A stretch of 64,000 nt of DNA from contig JAETXT010000001.1 in the NCBI GenBank assembly GCA_019188255.1, forward strand, positions 124,001 through 188,000, in the 5' to 3' direction. The notes under the pieces were generated by a model. The model saw only the letters and a program-made list of their open reading frames with translations, did no database searches and was not told the origin of the DNA. The stretch's first letter is position 1. Each line of letters begins with the position of its first letter. The position numbers and the translations under genes were made by a program. Positions 22,201-32,510 of the stretch are shown here, in pieces. The DNA comes from Verticillium longisporum (Eukaryota; Ascomycota; Sordariomycetes; Glomerellales; Plectosphaerellaceae).

Positions 22201-22551
22201 TTAAGACCGCGCGCAGCAATTGTACTAGAATCGTCAGTGTTAGCTAGCGATCAGGATTCGTCGAGACCGTGAGGCATGCGACAAGAGGCCCAGCCGATGA
22301 TCAAGGACGTCACATTTACACACCTGGTACTCGCAGACTCCAATCACATCACAGCGATTCCGGATGAATTGCCAGTTTGTCCGTTGGCCTGCAGGGCACC
22401 TGTTGGTGAGGCGAGACTCGTCGCATTTTCCATCGATGGTTTCCGAGAGGCACTTGATCTCAGTCTTGGTCATGGCGCCTCTGCACTGTGCCAGGGCCGG
22501 CGTGGCCACGGCGAGGGTGAGGAGGAAGGCAAGGGTCGACTGTAGATGCAT
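22201..22551 (-). CDS. Small secreted cysteine-rich protein (8 Cys)
   Basis: Two exons, 22551-22324 and 22224-22201, with a 99-bp intron (GTGTGT..GCTAACACTGAC..TTCTAG), encode 83 aa. A typical signal peptide is visible (MHLQSTLAFLLTLAVATPALA, cleavage before QC). The mature part of about 62 residues has eight cysteines spaced C-x10-C-x8-C-x8-C-x14-C-x5-C-x5-CC; the last pair is supplied by the second exon (YNCCARS). Without splicing the frame would end in 27 residues with fewer cysteines, so the intron is favoured. Not assigned to a family. Size, signal peptide and even Cys count fit fungal secreted effector-like or antimicrobial-like proteins, but no function can be stated. The gene lies alone between RRP6 and a dehydrogenase. 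Confidence 0.75.
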
Positions 22552-23813
22552 GTTGGCTGATTAGATATCTACACTACCGACTGAAAGGAAGAATCGTAGA
22601 TGGGTGTAGAACGAAGATGTAGATGTCCTGGAGGCGAGGAAAATAGCATCCATAGGGAATTAGACGCCTCTTTATAAAGATGACTATGCGAAACTGGACG
22701 TGCGCCCTGCGATTTCTTCTACGGCCGAACCCTACTCGTTCGGGGACTTCGATTCAGCAGCACTATAGGTGAGATTGCGAGAACGAGCTGTGAAGTCCGC
22801 TTGCTGCCTCGTGTAACGAGGGGACCGACTTACTTGTCAACCTTATTCAGTTCCACCAGTCAACACCTCCGAAAATCTCTCAGCAGTCGGAGCGACGAGC
22901 ATTGTATGCGCCCCCGTCCGCCGGCACGACTCAGTAGGTGGTCGCAGCGCTGGGCGCAGCGCAATTCATGCCAGGCAATTGGTTGCTGGCAGGGCACGCG
23001 AGACGAGTCTCAGATTGCCCAGACTCTCAGTCAAAGCCGCTGGGTGTTCACATATTGTCTCGCTCACGGCAGATCTGGAACTCAGCTCAACAAAACGTAG
23101 CGGAACTCGCAACATCGTCAGAAAACGCCAGAAACCGACTTACACGGGCCACGCCCCGTTGCACGATCCGAGGTTATCACGTGCCACTCCTTGCGCCTTG
23201 TCCTCTTCTATTTTGGGTTCCGGTCAGGACTTGCTACATGCGTATTTGCTAAAGAATACCGAGACCTCATGCGCACTTTCAAGTCTCGTGCAGAATCATT
23301 GGAAGCAGGTGTATCATTGATGGTCCGAAGGAGAAGATCCAATTCTCCGCCGTCTGGCTTCGGTAAGGATCACGGGCAGGATGGCCCAGAGAACGAAGAA
23401 GCCCAAAAGCTGACACTTCGCGACATTTCTGATAGCTGCATCATTATCGAACAATGACACAATAAAACTAGGGCAACGAAGTGCTACAGAAAAACTTCAA
23501 ACACCATGGACAAGGCCCTCAGCGTGGGATCGTGCGTTGAGAATTCTCGACGCAATAGTGCTTGTAGTCTCCCGTATTGCCATGTGGACCTTTAAGGTTA
23601 GTACTCCGTGGCAGATGCAGATGCCCCCCGCGCCGATGGTGATCTTAGATCGCAAGAGCCGAAGCCGGTCGGTCCGGAATCGGGGAGCAGCTCTCAGCTG
23701 AAGGGTGGAACACATAAGAATAAATACACGTGCTCGCCGATAGTGACAAGAACATCCTATGACAGTGCCTGTAGCAATCATTCCAGAATTGATTGATTTA
23801 CAAGAAACTCGTC
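22552..23813. promoter_or_regulatory. Divergent upstream region, 1.26 kb
   Basis: Separates the secreted-protein gene (-) and the 2-hydroxyacid dehydrogenase (+). A TTTATAAAG element at 22671-22679 lies about 120 bp upstream of the secreted-protein ATG (reads CTTTATAAA on the minus strand) and could be its TATA box. No ORF supported. Confidence 0.45.
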
Positions 23814-25160
23814 ATGGCGGACCAGGCAGAGGTTATTCACCCCAAGAAGCTCCCGAGCGAGACGCATCATGTCATCGTCAAGCTCGAGGCGATACATGTT
23901 GAAGCCCCTGAGATCGATTCGTCGCCCTACACACACGAAGCTATAGTGTACGATTACACACCGGCGACAGCGCACGAGCTCATCGCAGCAAGGCTCCACG
24001 AGGCAAGCATCTTCATCACGACCATGATTCCTGTCAACGCCCAAACTCTCGGAGAGGCCCCTCACCTGTGAGTGTCTTCACTGGCATCACTGGACTAGCC
24101 CCTTCCTGTGAAATTTGGACTCGTCTTACATGATACAGGAAATGTATTATCACAGAAACCACCGGCACGAACCACATTGACCTTGACGAATGTCGCCGCC
24201 GCGGCGTGACTGTCTTCTACTCACCGGATGCCACATTAGAGGCCGTCTCTGAGCACGCTCTGGCCATGGTCAGCTACTTCCCACCTACAGCTTTTTGCCT
24301 CATTTGCCAGATATGGCATGGAAAGGATCATAGCAGCTAATCGATGCAGTACTTTACCCTCCGCCGTCGCCTGCTTGTCCTCACCAACGCCATGTCGACA
24401 TACACGCCAACGACCCCGAACACATGGAAGACCAGCGGCACCATGTCTGGTCTCCTCCGCGACTCCGAGGGTCGCCCGCCACACACCTGCCAAACCGAGA
24501 CTGTCGGCATCCTCGGCTACGGGCCCATCGGTACGTTTCCCTTGTATTTGTGGCGTTTCTTGCACTTGGGCCGAATCGAATGTGTTGCCTCGAGCGCGAT
24601 TTCACCCACCACCTTGTCATCATATCAGGGAGCGCTGACCACAGCCAGGTCGCCGCATCGAGACTCTATGCAAAGCCCTCGGCATGCCGACTCTCGTCGC
24701 TGCTCGGAAAAACCAAGCTCTGCCTATCCCGGCGGGCCGGACCCCATTTGCCGACGTCCTCCGCACCGCGACAGTCATATTCGTTGTCGTCCCGCACACC
24801 CCTGAAACGGTCAATTTCATCGCGACGGAGGAAATTGCAGCCATGCGGCCTGACGCCGTTCTCATCAATGTTGGTCGCGGCGGGACAATCGACGAGGCAG
24901 CACTACTGGCAGCTGTGCGTGAAGGGCGGCTGTACGGTGTCGCGACGGACGTTTTTGCCACGGAACCTGCGGGCTCAGGAGCTGACAGCGTGCTGCTCGG
25001 GAAAGATGTTCAGGAAAACGGGCTTAACGTTGTGCTGAGTCCGCATCTTGCCTGGTGCGCAGACACGACGAGGCTGAATGTGGTGAGAGTTGTTGGAGAG
25101 AACCTCAAGACGTATTTCACAGGGGGAGACAAGAATCTCGTCTTGGAGGGAAGGAAATAG
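23814..25160 (+). CDS. D-isomer-specific 2-hydroxyacid dehydrogenase
   Basis: NAD(P)-dependent reductase of 2-oxo acids (glyoxylate/hydroxypyruvate-type family; exact substrate unknown). Exons 23814-24067, 24139-24268, 24350-24530 and 24649-25160 sum to 359 codons, all with GT..AG. The start is the ATG in GTCATGGCG. Seen in order: substrate-domain segment LKCIITETTGTNHIDLDECR and LEAVSEHALAM; nucleotide-binding GILGYGPIGRRIETLCKALG spanning exons 3/4 (GxGxxG); VPHTPETVNFI; catalytic Arg block LINVGRGGTIDEAALL; Glu block TDVFATEP; catalytic His in LSPHLAWCAD. So all three catalytic residues of the family are present. Stands alone, no pathway neighbours. Confidence 0.92.
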
Positions 25161-28100
25161 GGCAAAAGGAATATACAGGGTTCGGTGCAGTAGTAGAATC
25201 CAGCAGTCATTAAAAACTGGCCCAGGCATGTCCGCTTCATCGCAGTTTTCGATGATGCGTTGATCATGTTTTCATGTTGCCTAACCTTCCTGGGCAGAGT
25301 ATGGACACATCGTCGGTCGGTATGAGAGGTGCCGTGGACTATCATGTGATCAGAGAAAGCACACAGCAGCTTGATTCGACATGGCTCAGTCCATAGTTGA
25401 AGACCAAGCAGCGATACTGACACCGTTAAGTAGCGGCTAGTTCGGTCCGACGGCGAAATATTATGAGGAAATGATTGGCGATCTAGGTGCTTGTTGTTGA
25501 TGAGAGGGGTGCAATATGCATGCAACCCTCACGAACCCCGCGCTCCAGGTTGCTTTTGGTAGAACGTTTGTCTTACTTACCGAAGATACCACTCATCCTG
25601 CTTTCTTTCACATGAGTTTTCTATCACAACAGCCAAGTTCAACAGGCACATACTCTTCCGTCAAGAAGCATGGCTGAATGGCATGACATCTCATGCCGCC
25701 GGTCTGACCTCATTTGATAGAGAGGATCAGGGCCTTAGCGCCCGTTGCATGATGAGCACGCCAGACATTAGGAGACGAGCCGCACGAATATTGCAGATAT
25801 TCAAGGTTGCCTGACCTGACTGCAAGATGAGGTATTCGTTGTTTTGGCTGGTAAAAGCCACCACAAGTTCGGGTATTTCTGCTGTTTGAATCATGAGGCA
25901 GCCATCATGTCCTCTGCCAGAGGCTTGCGATCATTCGACGCCAGTTTGACAACGTCAAGGATGCCACCGGGGTTGCCGCGCATGCCTTAGTGCTGGGTGG
26001 GAACTCGGGGGCCAGCGCCAGATTTCTGCTTCGTAGCTTTATGTAGGTAAATATATATATATTCGGACAAGATGAAGGAGGCCATGCGGATGATGGTGGT
26101 CTCATGGGGACACATCCGTGGGAAGGGACACAGCCGTGGAACCGTCGACAGGCGTGTCCGAAGAAATGAGCAAGCATGATAGCCTCATTGTCGTCGTTGC
26201 AGAAACGCGGTTGGGAGATTTGTAAATCGGCAGCTATGTTGTGTGGTTGGGATGCAGTGAGGGATGCATTTCCATAGCCTTTCGGTCTTTCCCATCCGAT
26301 ACCAACAAATGCAGAAGAGGGGATTGTTTGGTGAGCAGGCGTTCTTTATAGCTCTCCTATCAGGCAAGCACCACCGACTTTCTGATTGTAGAAAGCACGA
26401 TGCACTTGGTCCTTGTCTGATTTTTCACCTTGAACAGGCACCACCTAATTACCCAATGCCTTAGGTGCCTTGCTACAAATCACTGAACAAGAATAGGATG
26501 AAGACCAACATCACCAAAAGCTTTGGCAATCAACAATCGCATTTTGAGACCTTGCATTCGCGTCCAGTCACCCAGTCACCCACCACCTGTGCTGAAATCG
26601 AAGATCGTATTCCACAGGCGCAATTCCCGGTCTTACCCGCCGGGTCGGTGGACCCGAAAGTGGCCGTCATGTCCAATCCCTGGGAGTCGAGGTTGCATCA
26701 ATCTACCAGCCAAGGGCCTCAGGCATCTGCAGGAACCGTCGCCAATCTTTCCTTTCTTCCATTTTCCTTCTTCCGTCCAAGCACCAAGACCCCCTTTTCG
26801 AAAGCTGAACAGGCTTGGCCAGCTGGCTGGTGCAAGCTGGCAGCCTGTGGGGGTTCATTGTGAACCTCAACCTGACAGCATGAAAGTCACGTCACCATGC
26901 CTTGGGGGGGTGTGCGCACCTAATAGCCTCGAGTTGTCGAGCAACTGGATTGCATCTACTTATCTGGCCAGATCACATCGACAAGGGCGACATCGGAGCA
27001 CATCAGGATGATGAGCATACCGTTATTCACGGTACGGAACAAGAAACGCGAGCTGCGTCATTTTACAATAAGGTAGGGTGCTCTGACACGGTTGTGTCAG
27101 CCAGCCGCAGAGCCTCAGGCACCTCAATTCTTTCCTGATCGAGGTGACAGATCTGTTGGCCTGGCTTGGAAAACTCTGCTTCCCCCGAGACAAGCTTGGA
27201 CGAGTCAGGACCCGCACCCAATCTCCTCATGTTCCCGCCAGCTGTTTGCTTTCCCGTTTCGCTCGTCGCTCATCTCCTTCGGCCACTCTCAGACCTCGGA
27301 GGATCGGCCCAAAGGGAAGCCCCCGAGGTCCTGCGCACTCATTGGCGGAACACCCGTGCTGCCCAGCTGGGTGAGCGAGCCAAGCCGAGCCAGCCAGGTT
27401 CTTGCTCAGTCACTCAGTGAACCAGCCGCGCCCAGCAGTGTGGTGCAGGTCAGGATGCACTGCACTGCGTTGCAGTGTCGGCAGAGATTTCGGCGACCGG
27501 CCGGGATCTAACGTAGCGACATGCCAGGGGCAATCCATGAGCTCATCCAGGCGTCGGCTGGCTGACGCCCTGTCCGAGGTACTGACGATGAAAGTTTGTT
27601 TTCGAAACGGCCACCACCGCCAATGCGACACAGACTGTCGGAGTCGAGGATGAAGAGACGAGCTCTCAAGAACCAAAACCTCTCCTCTCAAAAGCCCTTT
27701 CGAACGGCGTCTCGTCGTCCCCCTTTTATCCCTCACGGCTTCCAGCTCGAAAATGGCGGTCCCACTCGTCTGGTTCGGCTCTCGCAGGGATGAGGCAGGG
27801 GAGGGCCCACCCACGTGTGAGCGTCACTTTTGCATCTGCTCTTCGGATTGGGTTTTGCGCCTCATAGTGGGGGCTGCCTGAGGATCGCTGTGGGGGTCAA
27901 CATCTCATGCCTTTTTTTTTGACGCAACTTTGAATCGTTGGGGACTGCGTTGGGTCTCCTGATTCAATGAAGCCCGGCCACCAGCAAGGACTTCGTGATG
28001 CCATCCGATGGAGAAGCCTACGTCTCGGACGAAGTTACAATTCAACAAAATCTGAGAGAAGTTCAGTGTCGCACGCACAGCCTTGGTCACAAGCTGGTGG

Positions 28101-28726
28101 GCAAGTGCATTAAATTTCTTATCTGGCAACTTGGGCCAGAAGAAAACCTTGCGCTGAGTCCAAATCCGCCAGCCCACTTGCATGATTCGTGTCTACCAGC
28201 CAAACGTTCCAGTGAACCTCAGGCTCTGAATTCTGTGTACCACGAAACCTCAGGCTTCCAAGGCTTCCCTCTGAGATGACGCCGTCCCGATATTGCCCGA
28301 GTCAGCGAGCGAACACCATCTGAGCCAATTCAACGAGCGAAACGGATGGCCCCATACCATGTCTCGTCTGTGGATTCCATCGCCTCGCTCATTGCGGTCC
28401 ACCCACTGCCCGGCATGGAAAAACGTCTGCCTCAGTCCGCTCAACAGACACCGATCCTTGGGCGAACAGGGCCCTGATTGATCCGACCGGCCTATGATGT
28501 TTCGCCCTGGGCCACCTTCCCGCGGTCCGGCCACCCCCTGCCCTATCGCTCTACCGAGCTTCGAGCTTTTCCTCCCTCCCCGATCTTTTTCTCTTCTTCT
28601 CTTCCACCCTACCTCACCTCCAATCCAGACCTTGAGCTTTATCTCTCCTTCTCTTTCTCCTTCCAATTCAGCAAGCCTCTCCTCTCCATCCCGTCTATTC
28701 CACATCACTCCTCCCCATCAGACAAA
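25161..28726. other. Large intergenic region, 3.6 kb, no supported gene
   Basis: Only short unrelated frames on both strands. The segment 26,000-28,500 contains many short open frames without motifs or consistent introns. The last about 170 bp are the ATP9 leader (annotated separately). No tRNA or 5S rRNA found. Confidence 0.5.
28556..28726 (+). promoter_or_regulatory. CT-rich 5' leader of ATP9
   Basis: About 170 bp of strongly pyrimidine-biased sequence (TTTTTCTCTTCTTCTCTTCC, CTCCTTCTCTTTCTCCTTCC) ending ACAAAATGG at the start codon. Such CT tracts mark transcription starts and leaders of highly expressed genes in filamentous fungi; this role is inference. Confidence 0.55.
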
Positions 28727-29316
28727 ATGGCCTCCACTCGTGTCCTCGCCTCCCGCCTGGCTTCGTCCATGGCTACCAAGGCCGCTCGCCCTGCCGTCCG
28801 CGCCGCCCCCATGGCCGCCTCCAAGCGCACCATCACTGGTGAGTGAAAATCTTTTGAGGACGAGGGTCTTGAGTCCCAATTGGGACTGCAGGCGCTCCAA
28901 GAGCAGCGATCCTGACAGCAGTCTCCTCCAGGCTTCTCCAGCGCCCGTCCCCAGGTCACCCTCAAGGCCAACGCCAGCCGCATGTTCCAGAACGCCCAGG
29001 CCAAGCGTGCCTACTCCTCTGAGATCGCTCAGGCCATGGTCGAGGTCTCCAAGAACATCGGCATGGGTTCCGCCGCCATCGGTCTGACTGGTGCCGGTAT
29101 CGGTATCGGTCTCGTCTTCGCTGCCCTCCTCAACAGCGTTGCCCGCAACCCTGCCCTCCGTGGCCAGCTCTTCTCCTACGCCATTCTGGGTTTCGCTTTC
29201 GTCGAGGCCATTGGTCTTTTCGACCTCATGGTTGCCCTCATGGCCAAGTTCGTACGTGTTCTCCGCCAGTCCCCCACGGCACCGAAACAGCCGTCTAACC
29301 CGGTTCACAGACCTAA
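28727..29316 (+). CDS. ATP9: Mitochondrial ATP synthase subunit 9 (c-ring), nuclear gene
   Basis: Proteolipid forming the proton-carrying c-ring of F1Fo ATP synthase. Exons 28727-28838, 28932-29251 and 29311-29316 give 145 aa. Residues about 1-65 are an Arg/Ala/Ser mitochondrial presequence ([20 protein letters not shown]) with a probable processing site after NAQAKRAY. The mature protein is a two-helix hairpin: [20 protein letters not shown], the polar loop ARNPALRGQ, then [20 protein letters not shown] with the essential proton-carrying Glu at codon 29204-29206. The final exon is only ACC TAA: one residue (Thr) plus the stop, after a 59-bp intron. Reading through that intron would replace the terminal Thr by a long unrelated tail, so splicing is needed for the normal MAKFT end. 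Confidence 0.96.
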
Positions 29317-31330
29317 GCGTTTCGCAAACCGATATGAGCGAGGTGGTGGCAATGTCGTGAAGTCAGATCGCTTCCGGCAGGCCGCACTGTGCCCGAATCG
29401 TCCACCGCCCTGGATCGGACGTCCCACAGCGCTGCTGTTCCCCGCATAGCGACACATAGAGTAATAGACGGGATAGACAACCGGAGGGTACGACACTTTT
29501 CTTTAGGAGAGGATGGTGGAGGGTCATCGCTGAGATGACAAGAGGTCTTTCCTGGGCCTTGTTGTATAGATGGATGACTACTGAGGAAAAACGTGGGAGG
29601 GTGAAAGCTTTCTTTCCCGCCTCCCTCAAACCAAACCCCTTTTCTCCGAGCGAGAGCTCGGGGGAAACCTCTTTTGTAAAAATAACAAAAAATTCATCCC
29701 CTACGTTTTTGGCTCTCAAAGCTTCGGTGTTTCACTTGAAATGCTTCCCCGGATATTGAATTCATGTCCAATCGGCGAGCTATCCACTCTTGAATCGAAT
29801 CTGAGAAGCTCAGGCAATGAGCTCTCAATTGACCTGTGTGATTGGCAATCTGTTCAGACGGGAAGGGGGCGGGAAAAACGGACGAGGGAGAGGAGGAGGA
29901 AGATGCGGAGAGTGAGAGGGCGCTTGTGAGTGGGCGGTCTAACCACTCTCTCGCTGGCGCGCATCGTGGCCATATTCGCTCTCTCCCTGATCATCGTGGG
30001 CACGGGACCTCTGTGACGGGCACACTCTGGGGTCAGTCAGTCCAGGGAGCAGGGGGGAAAACAGGCGCAGCACCCAGGTTCGCCCCCGTCCCGTCTACTT
30101 CCTTGGAACCGCTTGTCGCTTCGTAGTCTCCGCCCCCCGAGCTCCTCCCTCGGCCAACTCGGCGGAGACAAGGAGAGAGGGCGAGCGGCGTTGATTCAAC
30201 GTGCTCTGCCAATTCGCGCACTTGCCGCGCCTGTGGCATGCCGGCAGTGGATGGCTGGCTCGCTGGCAGCAGAGGAACAGTCAGCCATCCTTTCTCATGC
30301 GGTGCGACTGTTGCTCCCTCTTTCGCCATGGTAGGAGTTCGTGCCAATGGCTGCTGTGTCGCACTTGCTCGACCATCCAACGGAAACCTGCACATATCTC
30401 CTTCGTCTTCCTCTTCTCTCCCCTCCCTTACTAATACACCCCCCGTTCGCTTCATTCCTCTGCGGACTCCGTCGCCTTTGTGTGTCTTCACCCATCCGGG
30501 GAACCCGTCCGCTCCCTTGCCCTGGACCAGGAGGACCCTCGCAGTGACAGGTAGAAAGGGCGAAGGGGCGCGCGAGCGTGGGGACGCCCCATTGCGCGCG
30601 CCCCCGTTTTCTCTCGCTTTCAACCTCGCTTCAGTGGACTCGCGGGCTTATCACCAGGACCTGGGGGCTCCATTGCGAACCCACGCGTTGCGGGTCGGGC
30701 GGGCGGGATCCACCGGTGGCATCATGACTCTGCCGTTTTTGGCTGCTTGTTCCGTTTTTTCCTTGCTGCTACCGTTTCGGCGTGCGATGTCGGGGTGTGT
30801 GTGTGTGTGTGGTGATTTCGCCGGCTTGCATTGTCCTGGGGAAAACCCCGAGCCTCGTTCGTGATGGTTTGATGGCATGTCGTTGAAAGGCTTGGTAAAG
30901 AGAGGGGAAAGGGGAGAGGTTTTAGCCTTGTGGTGTAGGGATGGGAAGTTGGAGACGGTTTCCCCTCACGCGCAGGGCCCCGATTGAACCTGTCTGTCGG
31001 GTTGGGGCTGGTGAGTTGGATTCGGGACATGGCTGTTTACCCGGTGTGGCTTTGCCGTCGGTCAGTCGGTGAGCGTCACGTGCGCTTGTTGCTCAACATC
31101 CTTCGGGTGGCCAGAGGGGTAGAATCCCATGGCAATGTGCTCTACGACGGGGTTTTTGGCACGGAAAAATATGCAACAAGTCCGTACGAGGATCTGTTAT
31201 CTGGAGGGTCATTTTCACCTTCACCGGTCTCGAAAGGCCGATCTGTGGCAACCCCTCAATATGTGTAACACGTTGGACCAACAGCAAAAGGCAAAAGCTG
31301 ATCTCTCACGGCCGAGAGCCACTTTCTACT
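29317..31330. other. Intergenic, 2.0 kb
   Basis: ATP9 3' flank and GC-rich DNA. Several open frames between 29,800 and 30,900 exist on both strands but lack motifs. A (GT)8 microsatellite lies at 30795-30810. No gene supported. Confidence 0.5.
30795..30810. repeat. (GT)8 microsatellite
   Basis: Eight uninterrupted GT units within a G/T-rich stretch. Confidence 0.8.
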
Positions 31331-31401
31331 GCCTCGTACTGGAATCGAACCAGTGATCTCATCATTACTAGTGATGCGCTTTACCACTAAGCCAACGAGG
31401 C
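31331..31401 (-). tRNA. tRNA-Thr (anticodon AGU)
   Basis: 71-nt cloverleaf on the minus strand, no intron. Acceptor GCCTCGT pairs with ACGAGGC (7 bp), D-stem GCTT/AAGC, anticodon stem CATCA/TGATG with loop CTAGTAA (anticodon AGT in DNA), variable AGATC, T-arm ACTGG-TTCGATT-CCAGT, discriminator A. Internal A box (TGGCTTAGTGG) and B box (GGTTCGATTCC) are present. A TTTT run about 40 nt downstream may terminate pol III transcription. Confidence 0.95.
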
Positions 31402-32510
31402 GCTTTTGCTTGACGTTATGACTAAGCAGGCCTGCAAGCATTATGTCGGGGTGGTCTGTTGGAAGACGGAGGGAAAGGGTCCGCAGCGGATGGCGTTAGT
31501 ATCGTGAGTTTTTTGCGTGGGAAGTAGGGTGCTGTTGCGAGAAGAGGGGCCAAGGGTGTAATGCAGTAGTGGTGGGGTTTGTGTGGTGGGACTTTTGGTC
31601 TGGTTTCGCCGTGGATCTGATATCTGGCGCATGCGTGTTGGCAGACGAAGTGCGTGAGCACAATCAATTGGGTAGTAGAATATCTGTTGGGAATTAAGCG
31701 CATCTCGGCGAAGAGTATGTTCCTGAGCATGTCGCGGGGATTGAGGCGCATGTGTGCAAAACGTCGAAATCTACATACCTGACTTATGCTGATTCACATA
31801 CATTCTGTGACCCCCAGACTCACTACCCGTCATCTCGGCACGGTGACCATTTCGAGACGTATACATCCTCAGACTGCTGGAACTCTGTGGAAGACCAAGA
31901 TTGGTGTCAGTAGGAATATTGGAGGATGATGGGGTGCACCAGCCCGCTGCCTCTAGGTTCTGACCAGCAAGCTTCGCACGTGTATTTCAATATGCCACCA
32001 ACTTCTTGATTGGACTTGCTGTTCATATCATGTTCTGCAGTGTAATCGCCTCAACTCTCGGGTCGTGGCTGTGCCAGATGAGTAATTTAAATTGGCCGGC
32101 ATTATCACTCGTGTTTCATGACAGGAACAAAGGGTATGAAGGACTATTGAGTTACTGATGCAGGGCAACATATAAACGTCACATGGGCATCTCCGACAAA
32201 ATATCTCGGTTAGATGATCACCGGACAATTATGGTCCAAAGTAGTGTTGGCCGAAATTTGTTGCAAGAAACCATCCCAAAGGAGAATGAGAATCCAAAGA
32301 TGAATCACGAGAGCAACATTGCTGAATTCCTACAAGAGCGGACTCACGAAGCAAGTCAAGAAAAACCAAACACCAAAGGAGCCACTGGACTGACAACAAT
32401 AAGTACACCAAAACAATTGTTCAATATTGTAACAGAGGCATGCCTGGCACACCACACTGGGGTATCTCATAAATCATGCAGGAACCTCCTCCGACTATAC
32501 ACTGCGCTCG
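31402..32510. other. Intergenic, 1.1 kb
   Basis: Upstream of the tRNA and downstream of the MYST gene. AT-richer. No gene, RNA or repeat supported. Confidence 0.5.

Noticed and set aside
29800..30900. Several 60-200 codon frames on both strands
   Set aside because: GC-rich DNA with mutually overlapping frames, no motifs, no consistent introns.
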